Below are positions 22,899 through 35,746 of a DNA stretch of 64,000 bases, in pieces. The DNA lies in NCBI GenBank assembly GCA_031841125.1, contig JAJSSI010000021.1, positions 128,877 to 192,876 of the forward strand, written 5' to 3'. The notes beneath the pieces were generated by a model that was given only the letters and a program-made list of their open reading frames with translations, was not told where the DNA came from and made no database searches. Source of the stretch: Acanthococcus lagerstroemiae. Taxonomy: Eukaryota; Arthropoda; Insecta; Hemiptera; Eriococcidae. The position numbers and the translations under genes are program-made. Each line of letters begins with the position of its first letter. Within the stretch, counting starts at the first letter, position 1.

Positions 22899-25159
22899 TA
22901 TGCAGGCGTCAGGTGCTTCTCTTTCACGAGCTTTCTTTCGGGTCAATGCAATGCTTTCCTCTTCGATCATCATGAGACCCTTCTGGGTAGGTAGGTAGGA
23001 TATCATAGGAAATAGGGACGATGAACGGGCAGGATAGGTTACCAGGAATTGTTCCCTTGAGGAAGGAGAAGAATTTTATTTTCTTAGTGTTGAGAGAGGA
23101 AAGTGAAATCCTCCACCTCCTTGGAAAAATTCCTGGTTGCCTACTCACCGTTTATTTTCCTCTTCCTCTTGGAGATAGTTAATGGAAGTATCTGATAGAA
23201 GGTTGGTGGTAAATTTTCTCTCTCTCTCTCTATCTCTTCCTCCCTCCCTCTCCAAACTGGTCATTTTCCAAATCTTCCACTTCATAGGCAATTCATCCCC
23301 GAGTAGGCGGAAGCTTGTGGGGTAATGTTATCATACCTGAAATCAAACTATGTAGCTTGATACGTATACAAAAAAATTTGAGAAAACTACTTCTCGGCGC
23401 TTTCCGTGAGGTTATCCTACGACGGGGGACTGGTAGCGGTGAAGATAGAGAGCTTGTGAGGGTCATCTAAAATGTTGGGGCCTTGTAATGGGTGTCTTGA
23501 ATACAGTGGAGTAACCAGTCTTTTTTTTTGGAGGCTGAGGGAGGCTAATACTGGAGCAGAAAGTTCAGAAGCTCATTATTTCGCTTTTCAAGTTTTTTGT
23601 ACCTGCCGAAACACGTAATGACTAAAAAAACACCAGAGGCTTATTATGGGAGACCATAATTTTCAAAAGGTTGATGATCGTAAATTTTCCTGGAATACTT
23701 TTTTCCAGAATGATTATTCAGAATTTGTCCATGGGCTACGAATGATGCACGATTTCAAAAATAATATTGAGTACATATAATTTTTGTGATTTATTATTCG
23801 CAAGATATGGGACAATTTTTTGTAGTTCATTGCTCATTGTGGTGAAAACAAAAATGGTCAGTATAATATAATTCTGATTCTCATTTGTGCAGGCCTATGG
23901 CATGGGTGATACTAGGTGAGGAAGAAAGCAGTGAAAATACCTAAACCTAGAAGATGAACCAAGTTGTGCATTTTAAAAATAACAATTTGACAATTGTACT
24001 TCAGATTCGGAAATGTTCCTTTTGGGGGAATCTTTTGACTTACAGGCTTGTAATTTTCTTGTGTGGAGTATACTCTTGTGCTTTCAATGTCTAGAATTTT
24101 TCAAAGTTTCAAAGCAGTTGAATGAAAATAATTCCTGAAGCAAACTTTCTTTCTGATGAGAGAATGGGGGGGGGGGAGGATTTCTCGTTTTTCTACTGAA
24201 TAGCTCGATCTTGATCTCTAGTTCGTCTTCAAAACAGAATTTAGTGTCTTTGAAAATCTTGGGATGTTTGCGGAACATTTTTCAATTTTGTCCATCGTTT
24301 CGTTCAGGTGTATGAGGTGTGCAAAAAAGAAACTGAATTATGGGGCATATGATGATCGAAGGGAAGCCGCAAGAAAGGAAAAAGGAAAGATAAAATTTCA
24401 AGATTTTTGGTAATTGGTCCCATTGAATATTCCCGATGCCAACCAACTAAAGACAGTCCTGCTAGTCGAGTAAACAAAGCATTGCAATCATTTTCTAATA
24501 CGACATATTTATATAGTTGGGTTATTTTTTGTTCCTTTTTATATTATCCAATAAGCTCTCGGTGTTCATTAAAATTGATTATAACAAATTTTATAGTACT
24601 AATGAGTTGGTGTGTTATCATTATTTCTCTACTAGCATACAACCATCATTTGTTTTACAAAATTTTAAATAGTGAATATTTTTTTGTGATGTGATTTTTA
24701 GTGATGTTTTTATACAGCTGTTATATATTTTAATACACTTTTAAATACGACTTAATCTGATGTATGTTATTATTCCAATTATTACTTGTTTTACAAAATT
24801 TTTAATTGCAAAAGCTTTCCATGGAATCTGAGAAAGGAGGGGCTACAATGAAAGGTCACAAAAATACCACAGTTGTGTCACAACAAGGTCACATGATGGT
24901 TAATAATGTGTCATTATAAGCGAGTCATGCTAATGCCACAAAGTCATATAGTCACAATGCTGCCATCAGTGACTTCTTCAACATAGAGTGACACTGATGA
25001 CGTCATGCGTCATAAAAACGGCACTAATTAGTCATTGTGTCATAGATGACACTATTATGGTAAATTTATTTCCAGAATTCTGATTGGTTAAAATTATTGT
25101 CACGTCGTCATAAAGTCAGAGTCAGAATTCCCACGTCACTTCGAGGTCATATCTTGCAG

Positions 25160-27900
25160 ATTGGGACGCCACCAAAAGTTAAAGAAAGTCACCCTGATGG
25201 ATGGCATTATAGTAAAACTGAGAAAGGTTGGATGACGGGATTAAGTTTCTTTGAATACATCTGTGAAAAATTTTATCCATGGCTAGTTGCAAAGGGCATG
25301 GAGTTTCCTGTAATTTTAATACTGGATGGCCATCAGTCTCATTTGACTTTACAGCTGTCCAAATTCTGTTGTGAAAAAAGGATAAGAATTGTAATTCTAT
25401 ACCCAAATACCACATCCATGATGCAGCCATTAGACGTTGCCTTTTTCTTTCCTCTGAAGTCAAAATGGAGACAATATTTGCGAAAATTTAAGGCAGCAAT
25501 GAAATTAGCTGTGAATGTCCAGGTACATCATGTTCCACTTCTCATGCACTATGTACTCCTTCAGTCTGATTTCACGGATGCTTTGATAAATGGATTTCGT
25601 TCCTGTGCGTTGGTCCCGTTTGGAGCCGATTATTTTGATTATGCAAAGAAGTTGTTGAAATCGTTAAAGGATACCCCTCAAGTAGAAAATACAGATACAA
25701 AAAGTATAAGTGAGGATGTGAGCCATTTGGAGTACCTTGAAAGAGCTATACCTAGAACTATTTTGGCTAATTTCAAAGAATGCAAGGCAGCAGGTAACGA
25801 TCTTTGGAGTGGTATTGAGTATTATGGAGCACTGTATTCAGTTTGGTTAACCTACATAGATATGAGTAGCAGCAACACAGATAAAGATAGTGGTGTTTAT
25901 AATCTGAGTGAAAATTTACGAGATGACTCAATTCTCTTGAATCTCAAAGATGTTGATGGTAATGGAGTGTATGAAATAGAGACTCCTCTGAATGAGTTGG
26001 ATTCCACACTTATTCAAAGTTTAGAAGGAATGGCTTACCCTCATACAACTGAGGAAGTATGCGGTGAAGAATTGACTACCAAACATGTTGAAGGACTCAC
26101 GACTTCCTCTCCTTTGCCTCCTGAAGAAAATCTGGTTTTTCCTCCCGAGCTTGTGAAAAAATTTACTCCTGTATTACCGCAGCCAGAGAAGATGGGACAA
26201 GAAAGCGTGACTGAATTATTGGAAGGAAACTTTGGTATAAAGCCTGGGCTTGCCAAGAAGCCTCGAAAGCGAAAACCGTTCATACCAGTCATCACTCATC
26301 CTTCCTGGATCATGCAAAAAGTGAGTAGGTAACTGCTAAAAAGACAAATAGAACAATATTTCATTTAACTATTAATCATTTTTTCTAAATACGTTACAGG
26401 AAGCAGGTAGTTTTGATCAACTTGTTGTTTTCCTTTGAGAACTGGAGGAGGAAGATCGGGACCCAAAGGAGAAAGAAAATTACACTCCATCGCAAAAAAA
26501 GAAGTTGAAAAAAGGTTTGTCAGAATGATGATGAAACGCCAATGCGATAGTACCTACTGGTTGCAGCACATAGCCTGACATTTTTTTTTTGCTCTTTCTT
26601 TGAAGGTCAAAATGCTAGGTAACAGCGATATTGATGAACCTATACCACCTGTGAGTAATAAATCCTCTCTGTTGAACGAGCCACCTTCTGTAAAGAGATT
26701 CAAGGATAATGCGGATGAAGATACTAATATGGATGAAAAAGCTGTCCAATGGAATGTTGACAATTGGCTTGTGGTAAAATTCATAATGGAAGATACAAAT
26801 TCTGATAAAAGATACATTGGTAAGATTTTAAGCATAGATAACGTTAAAAATTTGTATCAAGTAGAGTGTCTGCGTCCTAAGGTTACAAAGAATGAGTGCG
26901 GTTATATTTATACTTACCCAAATGTCAGAGATGACGATAATTATTGTGAAGTATCCCAGTTATTATATAAAATAGAGAACCCCACTGAATCTCAACGTGC
27001 GTTGAAATTTTCAATCCATCATAAAGATTTATGAACTACAAACTGAAAAGGGAATAAGTTGGTTTGTAGTCTCAAATTTAAAGTTTTTTGAGGTGCCATA
27101 ATTGAATTGAATTTTCAAGTTTTGTTTCAATGATATTTTTACCAAAGTATTACCTGCTATCTAGTTCTTTTTTGTGAAAGAATCTAGTGCTCAAAGTCGT
27201 TGTGTAGTTTTAAGACATACGTTTTCTTAATTGAGTTTAAGTTTCAAGATTGTTACTATTGTGATTTTTAAGATATCTACGTTTGGTGCTACACGTACTT
27301 CCTTATTGTTGGTTTATACTTTCATTAATTTTTAAGAATTTCATATTGTTGGTTCACATGTACCTACTTTTCATTAATTTTTAAGAATTTTTTCCAAAGT
27401 TATGTATTATTTCAATACACAACATCAATTCTATGGCGATAAAGCCAAATTACGATAAATTTCCTTGGTATTTCGCTATATGGCATTTCTAAATACATTT
27501 TTTTCTTTTGATTATGTATTAACTGCATTGAAGAGCAAGAAAATTACTAAAATATAGTAAAGTAATAATAAATAGTCCGAAAAGTGAAAAAATTCGACCC
27601 AGAAATGTCAAACGAGCATTCTTTTGTGATAAAAATAAAAGTGGCCACAAATGGTAAGATTAGATGGCCACATAAGGACGAAAGTGGCCACAAATGGGAT
27701 TTTCGAACATTTTTCACATTTCCCTCAAAAGAAGAATTCGTGGTGTATATTTTCAGATTTAAAATATATTTCCTGGCAGAAGATAGATGTGAGACCCTAA
27801 TAAAGTGAAAATTAATTTCTGTTTGCCTCAATAATGATTTATAATGACTTCTCAAAGTTGAAAATTTCTTAAAGTGGCCACAAATGGCGCATCTACCCTA
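25160..27900 (+). pseudogene. Tigger/pogo-type transposase relic (copy 2)
   Basis: Copy 2 of the relic at 6229-8972. The main exon is 25160-26320 and the C-terminal acidic linker plus small domain end at 27034. Iterons lie at about 27637-27898, ending CTACCC before TA at 27899-27900. The same in-frame TGA follows the main exon. Differences from copy 1 include Ile to Met near 26032, Lys to Asn near 26978, and a 2-base deletion near 27278 outside coding sequence. Confidence 0.85.
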
Positions 27901-28147
27901 CTGTATTATGTATTACTAGGTGCTGAAATATTGGTCTTTTAAGTTTTAGTGCACATGGTTCACGAGGAGCCATAATGAAATGATTAATGTACATACTGAC
28001 ACTCCCAATTACCACTGGAGAACTGAATTGTGCGCATTCGACTTATTTAGGGGGAGAAAGTACAGGTTTAAATGGGAATACATAAGTACTGAAGAGATTT
28101 GTTCGACTTATCTATGATTTTGACTTACCAGGGTCTGACTGCATTGG

Positions 28148-29108
28148 GTGTTTCATCCTAATGGTGTTATGGTTTTCAGGCTGTACCATTCTATTCAACA
28201 AAAAGCTTATGGAGACATTGAAGATGATTACAACACTGTTACTAAAAAAATCGAAGGTATGAATTTAAAAGAATTTGTTGAAACGATGGTCTTTGATGGC
28301 AGTCTAATCATAGCAATTTGCACTCCTTTAATGAAACGTGTGCACCAACTGTGGTCATACTCTTCAGAGATGATGTTTATAGACAGTACTGGTAATTTTG
28401 ATAAAATGCAGCACCGGCGGGTATTTCTGTTGCTAACGCATAGTTTTGCTGGAGCCTTGCCATTAGGTGTAATAATAACTAGTACTGAAAAAGGAGATTC
28501 CTTAGCAACAGGATTAAAGCTGCTTCTCAAAGTAATTGGTGAGCAGGCTTGTTTTAAGCGTGCCTCCGAAGGACCTGCGATTGTAATGACTATAATTATT
28601 CAACTTCAGAAAGGAATGGTATTGCTCAAGTGTTTCCAAATGCAAGATTGTTGTTATGCACATTCCACATTCTTCAAGCATTGTGGCGGCATCTTTGGAA
28701 GAAAGAAGTTGGAATTCCTGAACTACAAAGAGCGGAATTGTATACTGTAATACGGCAGCTAGTTTACGAGAGAAATGAAGATGAATTGAATAAGAAATAT
28801 AATGCTCTCATGCGAATGAACGATTTGATGAATGATAACATGCGGAAATACGTCAATGACTTTTATGGGTGATAAAAGAAGACTGGGCTCATTGCTTTAG
28901 AACCGATTTGTCCAGGAACAACAATACGAACAATTACGCCGAAACTACTATGCGAATTTTGAAAGATCGAATATTTGAGCGGCAAAAAGCTTCTAACCTT
29001 ATTCAGTTAATCGAATTCATTTCTGCTAAAATGGACAATTTTTACGAAAAAAAGTTGCTTGACGTTGCGGTAGAAAATGCTTTAATTGCCGCACGTTCAG
29101 GGATTTAG
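28148..29108 (+). pseudogene. Mutator-like (MULE) transposase relic (copy 2)
   Basis: Copy 2 of the relic at 9250-10180. It has the same open segments and the same two frame breaks, near 28590-28630 and 28870. I saw no base difference that repairs either break, so the inactivation predates the duplication. Confidence 0.8.
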
Positions 29109-29109
29109 A

Positions 29110-29338
29110 TTCGAATTCGATTAAAAAATTCGATTCTCAACGATTCTTTCCGAATTCGATTCTTTCAAATCCAATTCTTCCGAATTCTTTCCGAATTTGA
29201 TTCTTTCGAATCGGATACTTCCGAATTCTTTTCGAATTCGATTCTTTTTGAATCCAATTCACGCGAATTCGATTCAAGTGCTTGCGAATTCGAATTCTTA
29301 TGCTGTTATCTGTTATGCTTTGGAATTCGAATTCTCGG
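29110..29338. repeat. GAATTC/GATTCTTTC degenerate repeat (copy 2)
   Basis: Copy 2 of the repeat at 10182-10410. It appears unchanged, which is notable because short-period repeats usually diverge quickly between true paralogues. Confidence 0.85.
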
Positions 29339-29858
29339 CAGAATTTGAAGCGGTTGGAAGATGGATGATCGATTCTCGTATGAAATTATAGAGTTTGTAA
29401 ATTGTAAAATTTGTAATTTCTTATTCTATTTAGTACTTGTATAGTTGAAGACCGTACTGGACAAAATGGTTTTTTTTTTCTTTTTCTTCTGTTCTCTAGT
29501 GTTTGATGTTACTTATAAAACTAATTAAATGCGGCTGCGGTATTTTCGGGATGAAAGTAATAATAGTTGAGCAGTCATTATTTTATTTCTTCGCCTGAAA
29601 TATATTTGACAGTGTTGAATAACGAATGTATTACAAAAGGTGCAGTATACATTGAAAATTTCAAATAAAAAACTGCAGTTATAAACCAAAGACGAAAGTC
29701 GCCAGAGATACTCTTTCATAATACTTACTACAAATTTCATTTTTAACACAGTTTTAAATAAAATTCAAGTAATGACTGCACTTGAAGAAGAAAAAAAAAG
29801 ATAGTCAAAAGACTAAAAGGACGGCCTACAAGAAAGTTTTTCCAGAATGATGTACTGT

Positions 29859-29930
29859 ACAAGCCCAGGATTTGAACTTGCTCATTTTAGTGGACCAGTA
29901 ATCAGAGCAATCGCTCATGCTGCTTACGCC
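29859..29930 (-). repeat. tRNA-like sequence, possible SINE head (copy 2)
   Basis: Copy 2 of the tRNA-like segment at 10931-11002, with the same B-box-like motif and no visible change within the 72 bp. Confidence 0.35.
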
Positions 29931-30275
29931 TTGAACACTGTATATATATATAAATGATATTTTAAGACTGATTCATTTTGAGTTTTTTGCTTAATATAAT
30001 TTCCTGTGTTCTTTACTCCATTTCTTAGGGAGGAACATTAGCCCTAGTTTTTCTATTCCTATATAATGATCTTAATAATTAATGTTACATTGTAGTGTCT
30101 TCCTACTAATCCCAAATTTCCACTTCCACATCGATGGTGATGGTATTCTTTTACATCATCGTTGCTACACAAAAAATCGATAATCAAATTAAATTACATT
30201 TGATGCGTAAGTAGTTAGTACATTGGTGCACCCTACAATCACTCACACTTTGTAAAGGAGTGTAATAAGTATGCA

Positions 30276-30479
30276 TGTAAGTTGGATTGTTCTCACTTGA
30301 AATAAAAACACGTCGACGTCAATTTTACCGCTTTATTCCGAAGCAAAATTAACGTGAAGTCGCGAACTCGGGTGACTGTTGAACGAACGATGTGTGCTTC
30401 TTGCAATGCCGAAAAACCGAATGCCCACATGCACGAAAGAACATGAAACTAGATAGAAATGAGATGTCTCATTCTTACA
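30276..30479 (-). mobile_element. 3' LTR of a minus-strand LTR retrotransposon (copy 2)
   Basis: Copy 2 of the 204-bp LTR at 11346-11549, with the same TGTAAG/CTTACA ends and adjacent polypurine tract. One substitution (A to G on the plus strand, near 30456) was noticed. In this copy a piggyBac element separates the LTR from its integrase fragment. Confidence 0.65.
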
Positions 30480-30587
30480 TCCCCCCACCAAAACTGGAAA
30501 ATTGGAGCATGCGATTTTCCAGAATTTTTTTTTTTCTTTTTTAATATTTTTACAATATGGTAACGCTATATTTACAATGTATCTTAA

Positions 30588-33487
30588 CCCTTTCGCTACC
30601 GACGGCACAACATGTGTGCCCTTACAATCCTGCACTGTGTACCGACGGCACAGATATGTGCCCTATCAACTACAGAGTTTAATGTGCGATTGATAAACAG
30701 TGGTCTATCAGATGCACTTGAAACTTTTAGTGGTGGTCTATGAATACTTCTACAAACATACTGTGTTGTTGGGAGTGAAATCAACGGGCAAGATATGCAA
30801 ATACTATGGTCATTCCTGTTATCACTGATTTTTTTTCTCCATTATCTTCTGTGGGTAGTTGTGGTGATGGATGTTCCTGTTTTTGTGATCTGTGGTTCAT
30901 TTGTGCGAATTCAGTTATCAAATTATTATAAAAATTCCCGGCTAATGTGTTTGTAAAAGAATTTGTCTGCGTTTTTGAAGTGAAAATTTTGGATGTTAGA
31001 TCGAGTATTTTTCCTATTCATTACACATAAGAAAGAAAATGTCGAATAAAAAGAAAGTGTTATCGGAGAAAGAGTTGGACGCCGTAATCGCCAATTGGAG
31101 CGAAGATGACGATTTGTCAGAAGAATGTTCATCCGAGAGTGAGGATGAAGATTACAAAGAATCTGAAACTGAATCAGGTAACAGTATTGTATTATGTGTT
31201 ATGCTAAAATTTTTGGGAAGTTGTAAACTTATTGTGCATTTTCAAACAGACACAACTGATTCAAACGTCGATGACGAGTCAGACGTTGATGATTTGGCAA
31301 ATGTCGATGATGAGATGAATGTCAATGATCTGATGGACGTCAATAATGCGATGGATGTCAATAATGCTATTGTTGAAGATGCAGTTGGTGACGAAGATGG
31401 ACCTTCATCAACAGATACACCTGGTCCTGGAACTCAAACCCGTATGAATAATTCATTATTGGTGTAGTCTAATAATAGAACTAAGACGATCTTGTTTGTA
31501 CAATACTTACTTCATTTGTTATCAAACATGTAGATCGTGTGGTGCGGACTCAACCTTCGAATCGTCGAATTAGAAATCCTCCGACACGAGTTGCGAATCT
31601 ACAAGCTGTCACGAACCCTCAAACTTCTGCTGCAAATCTTGTCATTGATGGTTGGACTGTAAGAGATCGTTCAAAAGCCACACTATTCAAATTCCGTGGA
31701 AAAGAAGAGGTGAATATTTCAACTAATCCTGAAACGCCTTTTAATAATTTTTCACTGTTATTCAATAGTGATATGATAGCAAAGATTGTAAATTTTGCAA
31801 ACGCTCGTGGGAATAGAATAAGGAATGGACTCATAACAGCAAACAAAAACAAAGATTTTGTGAAAAATTGGAAAAAAATTACTATTATCGACATGCAAAA
31901 ATTTTTAGGATTAACATTATTGATGGGCAACGTTAGGTTACCTTCACTCAAACTCTACTGGTCTGAAAAATCGTTGTATCTTCATCCCATATTTGGTAAA
32001 ACAATGAGCCGTAATCGATTCGAGCAAATCCTAAGAGCTCTGTGCTGCTATGATGTGAATGAAGATACTATACAAAAAGCTGGGAAGATACAATGGCTCA
32101 TTGATAGGTGTGTAGAAAATTTTAGAAATACTTACTCGCCGCCGAAGCATCTTTCAATAGATGAAGCACTACTTCTCTTCAAAGGGCGTTTGGGATTCAA
32201 ACAGTATATTCCTAACAAAAGGAGTCGGTTTGGCTTGAAACTTTATGAACTCGCATCAGCTAGAGGATACATTCTCGATCTTTTCTTGTACACTGGAAAA
32301 GGTACTGTTTCCGGACCTGACCACGGCCATGGTCACGCTGTCGTCATGCGACTAATGAAACCTTATCTGAAAAAAGGTCACGCTCTGTTTATCGACAACT
32401 TTTACTCTTCCATACCACTGGCGGAGGAATTATATAAAAAAGGAGTTCAAGTAGTCGGCACATTGAAAAGTAATCGCAAAGGTATTCCAGATTTTATAAA
32501 AAAAAATAAAACTGAAGTCTGGCGAGAGTATTTTTGCGAGGAAAGGATCTCTTTTCATCCAAAAATGGAGAGATAAACGCGACATCCTCATGATATCAAC
32601 ACGTCACAGCGCTGAGTTCACAGAAGTCCAGTCGAAAAATAAGAAAAAGAAGCAACTAAAGCCGACATGTATTGCAGAATACAATAAATACATGGGCGGT
32701 ATCGATCTTGCTGATCAGATGACTACGTACTATAGTAGTCCACGGAAAACACTTAGATGGTATTTGAAAATTTTTTTTCATTGTCTGGACATCTGTGCAT
32801 GGAATGCTAACATATTGTATAATTTGAAAAGAAGTAAAATGTCATACCTGGATTTTCGAGATGAAATTATTTCAAAACTCATCGCTTTCAATACTCCGAC
32901 AACAGTAGCTTCAAGCCCATTGTCATCTCGATCACCAACTCCGTCACGTTCTCCATCGCCAAGTCCGTCGTTACTAAATTCTCGAATTATTGACGATCAT
33001 TTTCCCAAAAAAATTAATCATCGATTGCGTTGCCGTTTATGCACAAAATATAAAACTCGCAAGATGACGCATTTTGTTTGTACAAGTTGCCGGGACAAAA
33101 AAAAATAGAGAAGTTCCATTATGTGTTGAGAATTGTTTTCAAACTTTTCATAAACAAAAATTATATCGTACATTTTTTGTATAAATTTTGAATTTTCATG
33201 TGAATTGTGAATTTTTTGTGTCATTGGAAATTTCTCGAATACATGTATGTTTCTTTTGTAGAAATTTAGTGTATTTTGTACTTCCCATAGACCAACGGCA
33301 CACTTGCAGGTTTACTCTCAGACTGACGGCACATATATGTGCCATGGGGCAGTAACGTTCCTCTTAGGTATACAAACATGTAGGAACACGTAATCTGACC
33401 TAACTATCAAATCCCCATTCAATTATTGTAAAATAATACATTGGTCCAGGCAGTTGTTTTGTAAAATTATGCTCGGTAGCGAAAGGG
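30588..33487 (+). mobile_element. Complete piggyBac-family element, 2900 bp
   Basis: Flanked by TTAA at 30584-30587 and 33488-33491, the piggyBac target duplication. Terminal inverted repeats are CCCTTTCGCTACCGA at 30588-30602 and its complement at 33473-33487, 15 bp without mismatch. Subterminal palindromes follow: GGCACAGATATGTGCC at 30647-30662 and GGCACATATATGTGCC at 33328-33343, plus further GACGGCACA motifs on both sides. The interior holds one transposase gene with a frameshift. The matching site in copy 1, TTAA at 11654-11657, is empty and unduplicated, so the insertion happened in one copy only. The host site lies between the LTR and the integrase fragment of a minus-strand retrotransposon. 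Confidence 0.97.
31039..33108 (+). pseudogene. piggyBac transposase, recently frameshifted
   Basis: Exons 31039-31177, 31250-31441 and 31534 onward, with GT-AG introns and matching phases. An acidic N-terminal region (about 110 residues, rich in Asp, Glu and Ser) precedes the DDE_Tnp_1_7 core. The first catalytic Asp is in LSIDEALLLFKGR (codon 32160-32162) and the second in ALFIDNFYSS (32394-32396). The frame closes at 32574-32576 shortly before the expected WxDKRD block. The rest (GIDLADQM with the third Asp, then a basic Ser/Pro-rich linker and a Cys-rich C terminus with CRLC and CTSC pairs) continues in another frame to 33108. A single small indel near 32545-32575 therefore splits the enzyme between the second and third catalytic residues. 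Everything else looks intact, so inactivation is recent or a sequencing error. Confidence 0.92.
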
Positions 33488-33770
33488 TTAAATTACTTTG
33501 CGTTCATAACGTTTTTGATCGGTTTCTTAGTTTGCCTAATTGTTCGTGGATATTTTCCCTTTGTATCGTATCGTATAATCAAATTCCATCTACAGGTAAG
33601 TAATTTCTTATGAAATTCTGACAATCCCTTTTCGTATAGTCTGATATTCGTACTCTTATATTTAATTGCGATTTGTTGCAGAAATTTTCTATTTGTGAGA
33701 TGCATTTTCACGTCTGCTGCACTCGTGTGGTAAGTGTTCTTTCTCTACAAAAATTTGAAGCACATTTTTA

Positions 33771-34422
33771 TCATGTAATTAGGTTTTTTTTTTGTTTTTT
33801 TTTTTTTATACAGGCGACTCTGACCTGAATCTCACTGGTTAACAATGGGGTGTTCCTATGGTTCTCCGGGTCCTGCATAACCCTCGGATCGTGAAAACGG
33901 AATCGTGTGTTTTTTGTTCTATTTTCATTCACCTTGATAGCATAGACTGAATTAAACCTTTTTTCTACAATTTTTAGGGGGCCTATCCTAATTTCGTCTA
34001 ACTTTTCTCTGTTTAGCTTATTTCCATTTTCGATGTATACTGGTTCCCCCACTTTGAAATCATACGTTTCTCCTGTTGGTTTTAGTCTTTCTTTGTTCCT
34101 TTCGTGATGATCTCGTAATGAATTTACATATGCTAATTTTCTGTCTTTCTGAAAATCATTTTGCTCTCGTATTTCTATTGGTACTGTATCTGGTAATTTT
34201 CCATACATTAGATAACTGGGAGCAAAACCTGTTACACTGTGCATGGTGTCATTGTATTCGTCAACACATTGTTTGGCAATTGTTGTCCACGCTTTTTTAT
34301 TTCCTGACTTTTCGTTCATTCTACATCGTATTCTGTTCACTAAGGTCTGATTCAGTCTTTCGTTCAGGCCGTTTGACTTGGGTGAGTCAACTCCTGTTAC
34401 TATACCTATGTATATAATATAG
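33771..34422 (-). pseudogene. Retrotransposon integrase C-terminal fragment (copy 2)
   Basis: Copy 2 of the fragment at 11945-12590. The protein is the same except at its very end, where a different T homopolymer (33784-33807, broken by one G) changes the lysine run and the stop position. Confidence 0.8.
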
Positions 34423-35746
34423 TGTGCACTATTATTTCATTATTATCAGCATCTACAGTGACATTAAAACTTTTTCCAGATTTTTCCCCTCAGTATTTCC
34501 TATTCTCGACTACTTACTTTCTCCTCTCTTCTTATAACTTATCTTTTCAATCAGACCTAATCTTTGCGATAAGTGTGATAGGTTATAATAGACTGATTTC
34601 CCATTAACCTGCTTCACATCTAAAATATTGCTCCAGAAACTGATCAATATTTCGAATATGAGTTATAAGTAAGGTAATGAAGAATGTTTAAATTTAAAAA
34701 TGAACATCCTTCATAACTGTAAATATGAACTTTTAATTCTTTATACATTTCGAAATACTGATTGATTTTTCTAAAACACAATTTTTTTTCTCAGGGAAAA
34801 TAGCATGTAAGAGGAAAGTAAACAAAGCACAAAGGAGAAACAGAAGCTACCTTACATACTTTTCACGCATTTTTTAGGTGCGGATCGGACACTAATGACG
34901 TCCTGGGAATTTTGTCTGTTCTAATCTAGACTTTCATTCGATTAGGATTCCAAGAAAGACTGCAGTTCAGTTATTAAAAATTTACGCCCTGTTATTATTA
35001 CTCTACATATACTTGACAGCCAAAAAATTACTGGAAGCACAATCGATGATTCTTGAAATAACTGTCACGCTGGATTCAGTGCCGTCTTTCGTTTTTTCGA
35101 TACACGTCAAAATTTCTCAGAATCTTCCTCTTCATTCGCGACAATCGCCTTGCATCGTCGTGCAACATAACTCAGTTTCTCATGCTCTGATACTGATACT
35201 ATCGTCGATGCGTTCTGTGACAATCCACAGCAACAGTTATGCCGATAGTAAATAACAACATTACAAGAAATCTATGCTTGTTATCGAAAAATGGAAAACG
35301 TTATTGAATTCAGTGAAAAGTACTTATTCAAGAATCACATATTCTCTCGTTCCAGTAATTTTCTGAAAATTTTAAATTGTTGAGCAGTGTTGTTGTTATT
35401 ATTATTATTATTATTATTAATAGTAGTAGTAGTTGTATTTTTTATACTTTCATTTGTTACAGTTTCCTGTGCCAGTGTGCACTACTCAAATGAGCATGCT
35501 AACAAAATACGGAAAGCTACACAGACTGTATATGCCTGGTTTAAAAATCAAAATTCTACGCGCAGAAGATATATGAAAGAGCAGAAAACACCTCTAAAGA
35601 CTACTGAGTGCTGATGATGGATGACTTTCCAAAAAATGATTTTCATTTACTTTCTATTGTAGGTACTAAAGTAAGGTAAACTACCAATTATGGGTAGGGG
35701 TTTTCCCGGTTTGATCTGGTGAGGAGAGGGGAGGGGGGGGTGAAGC

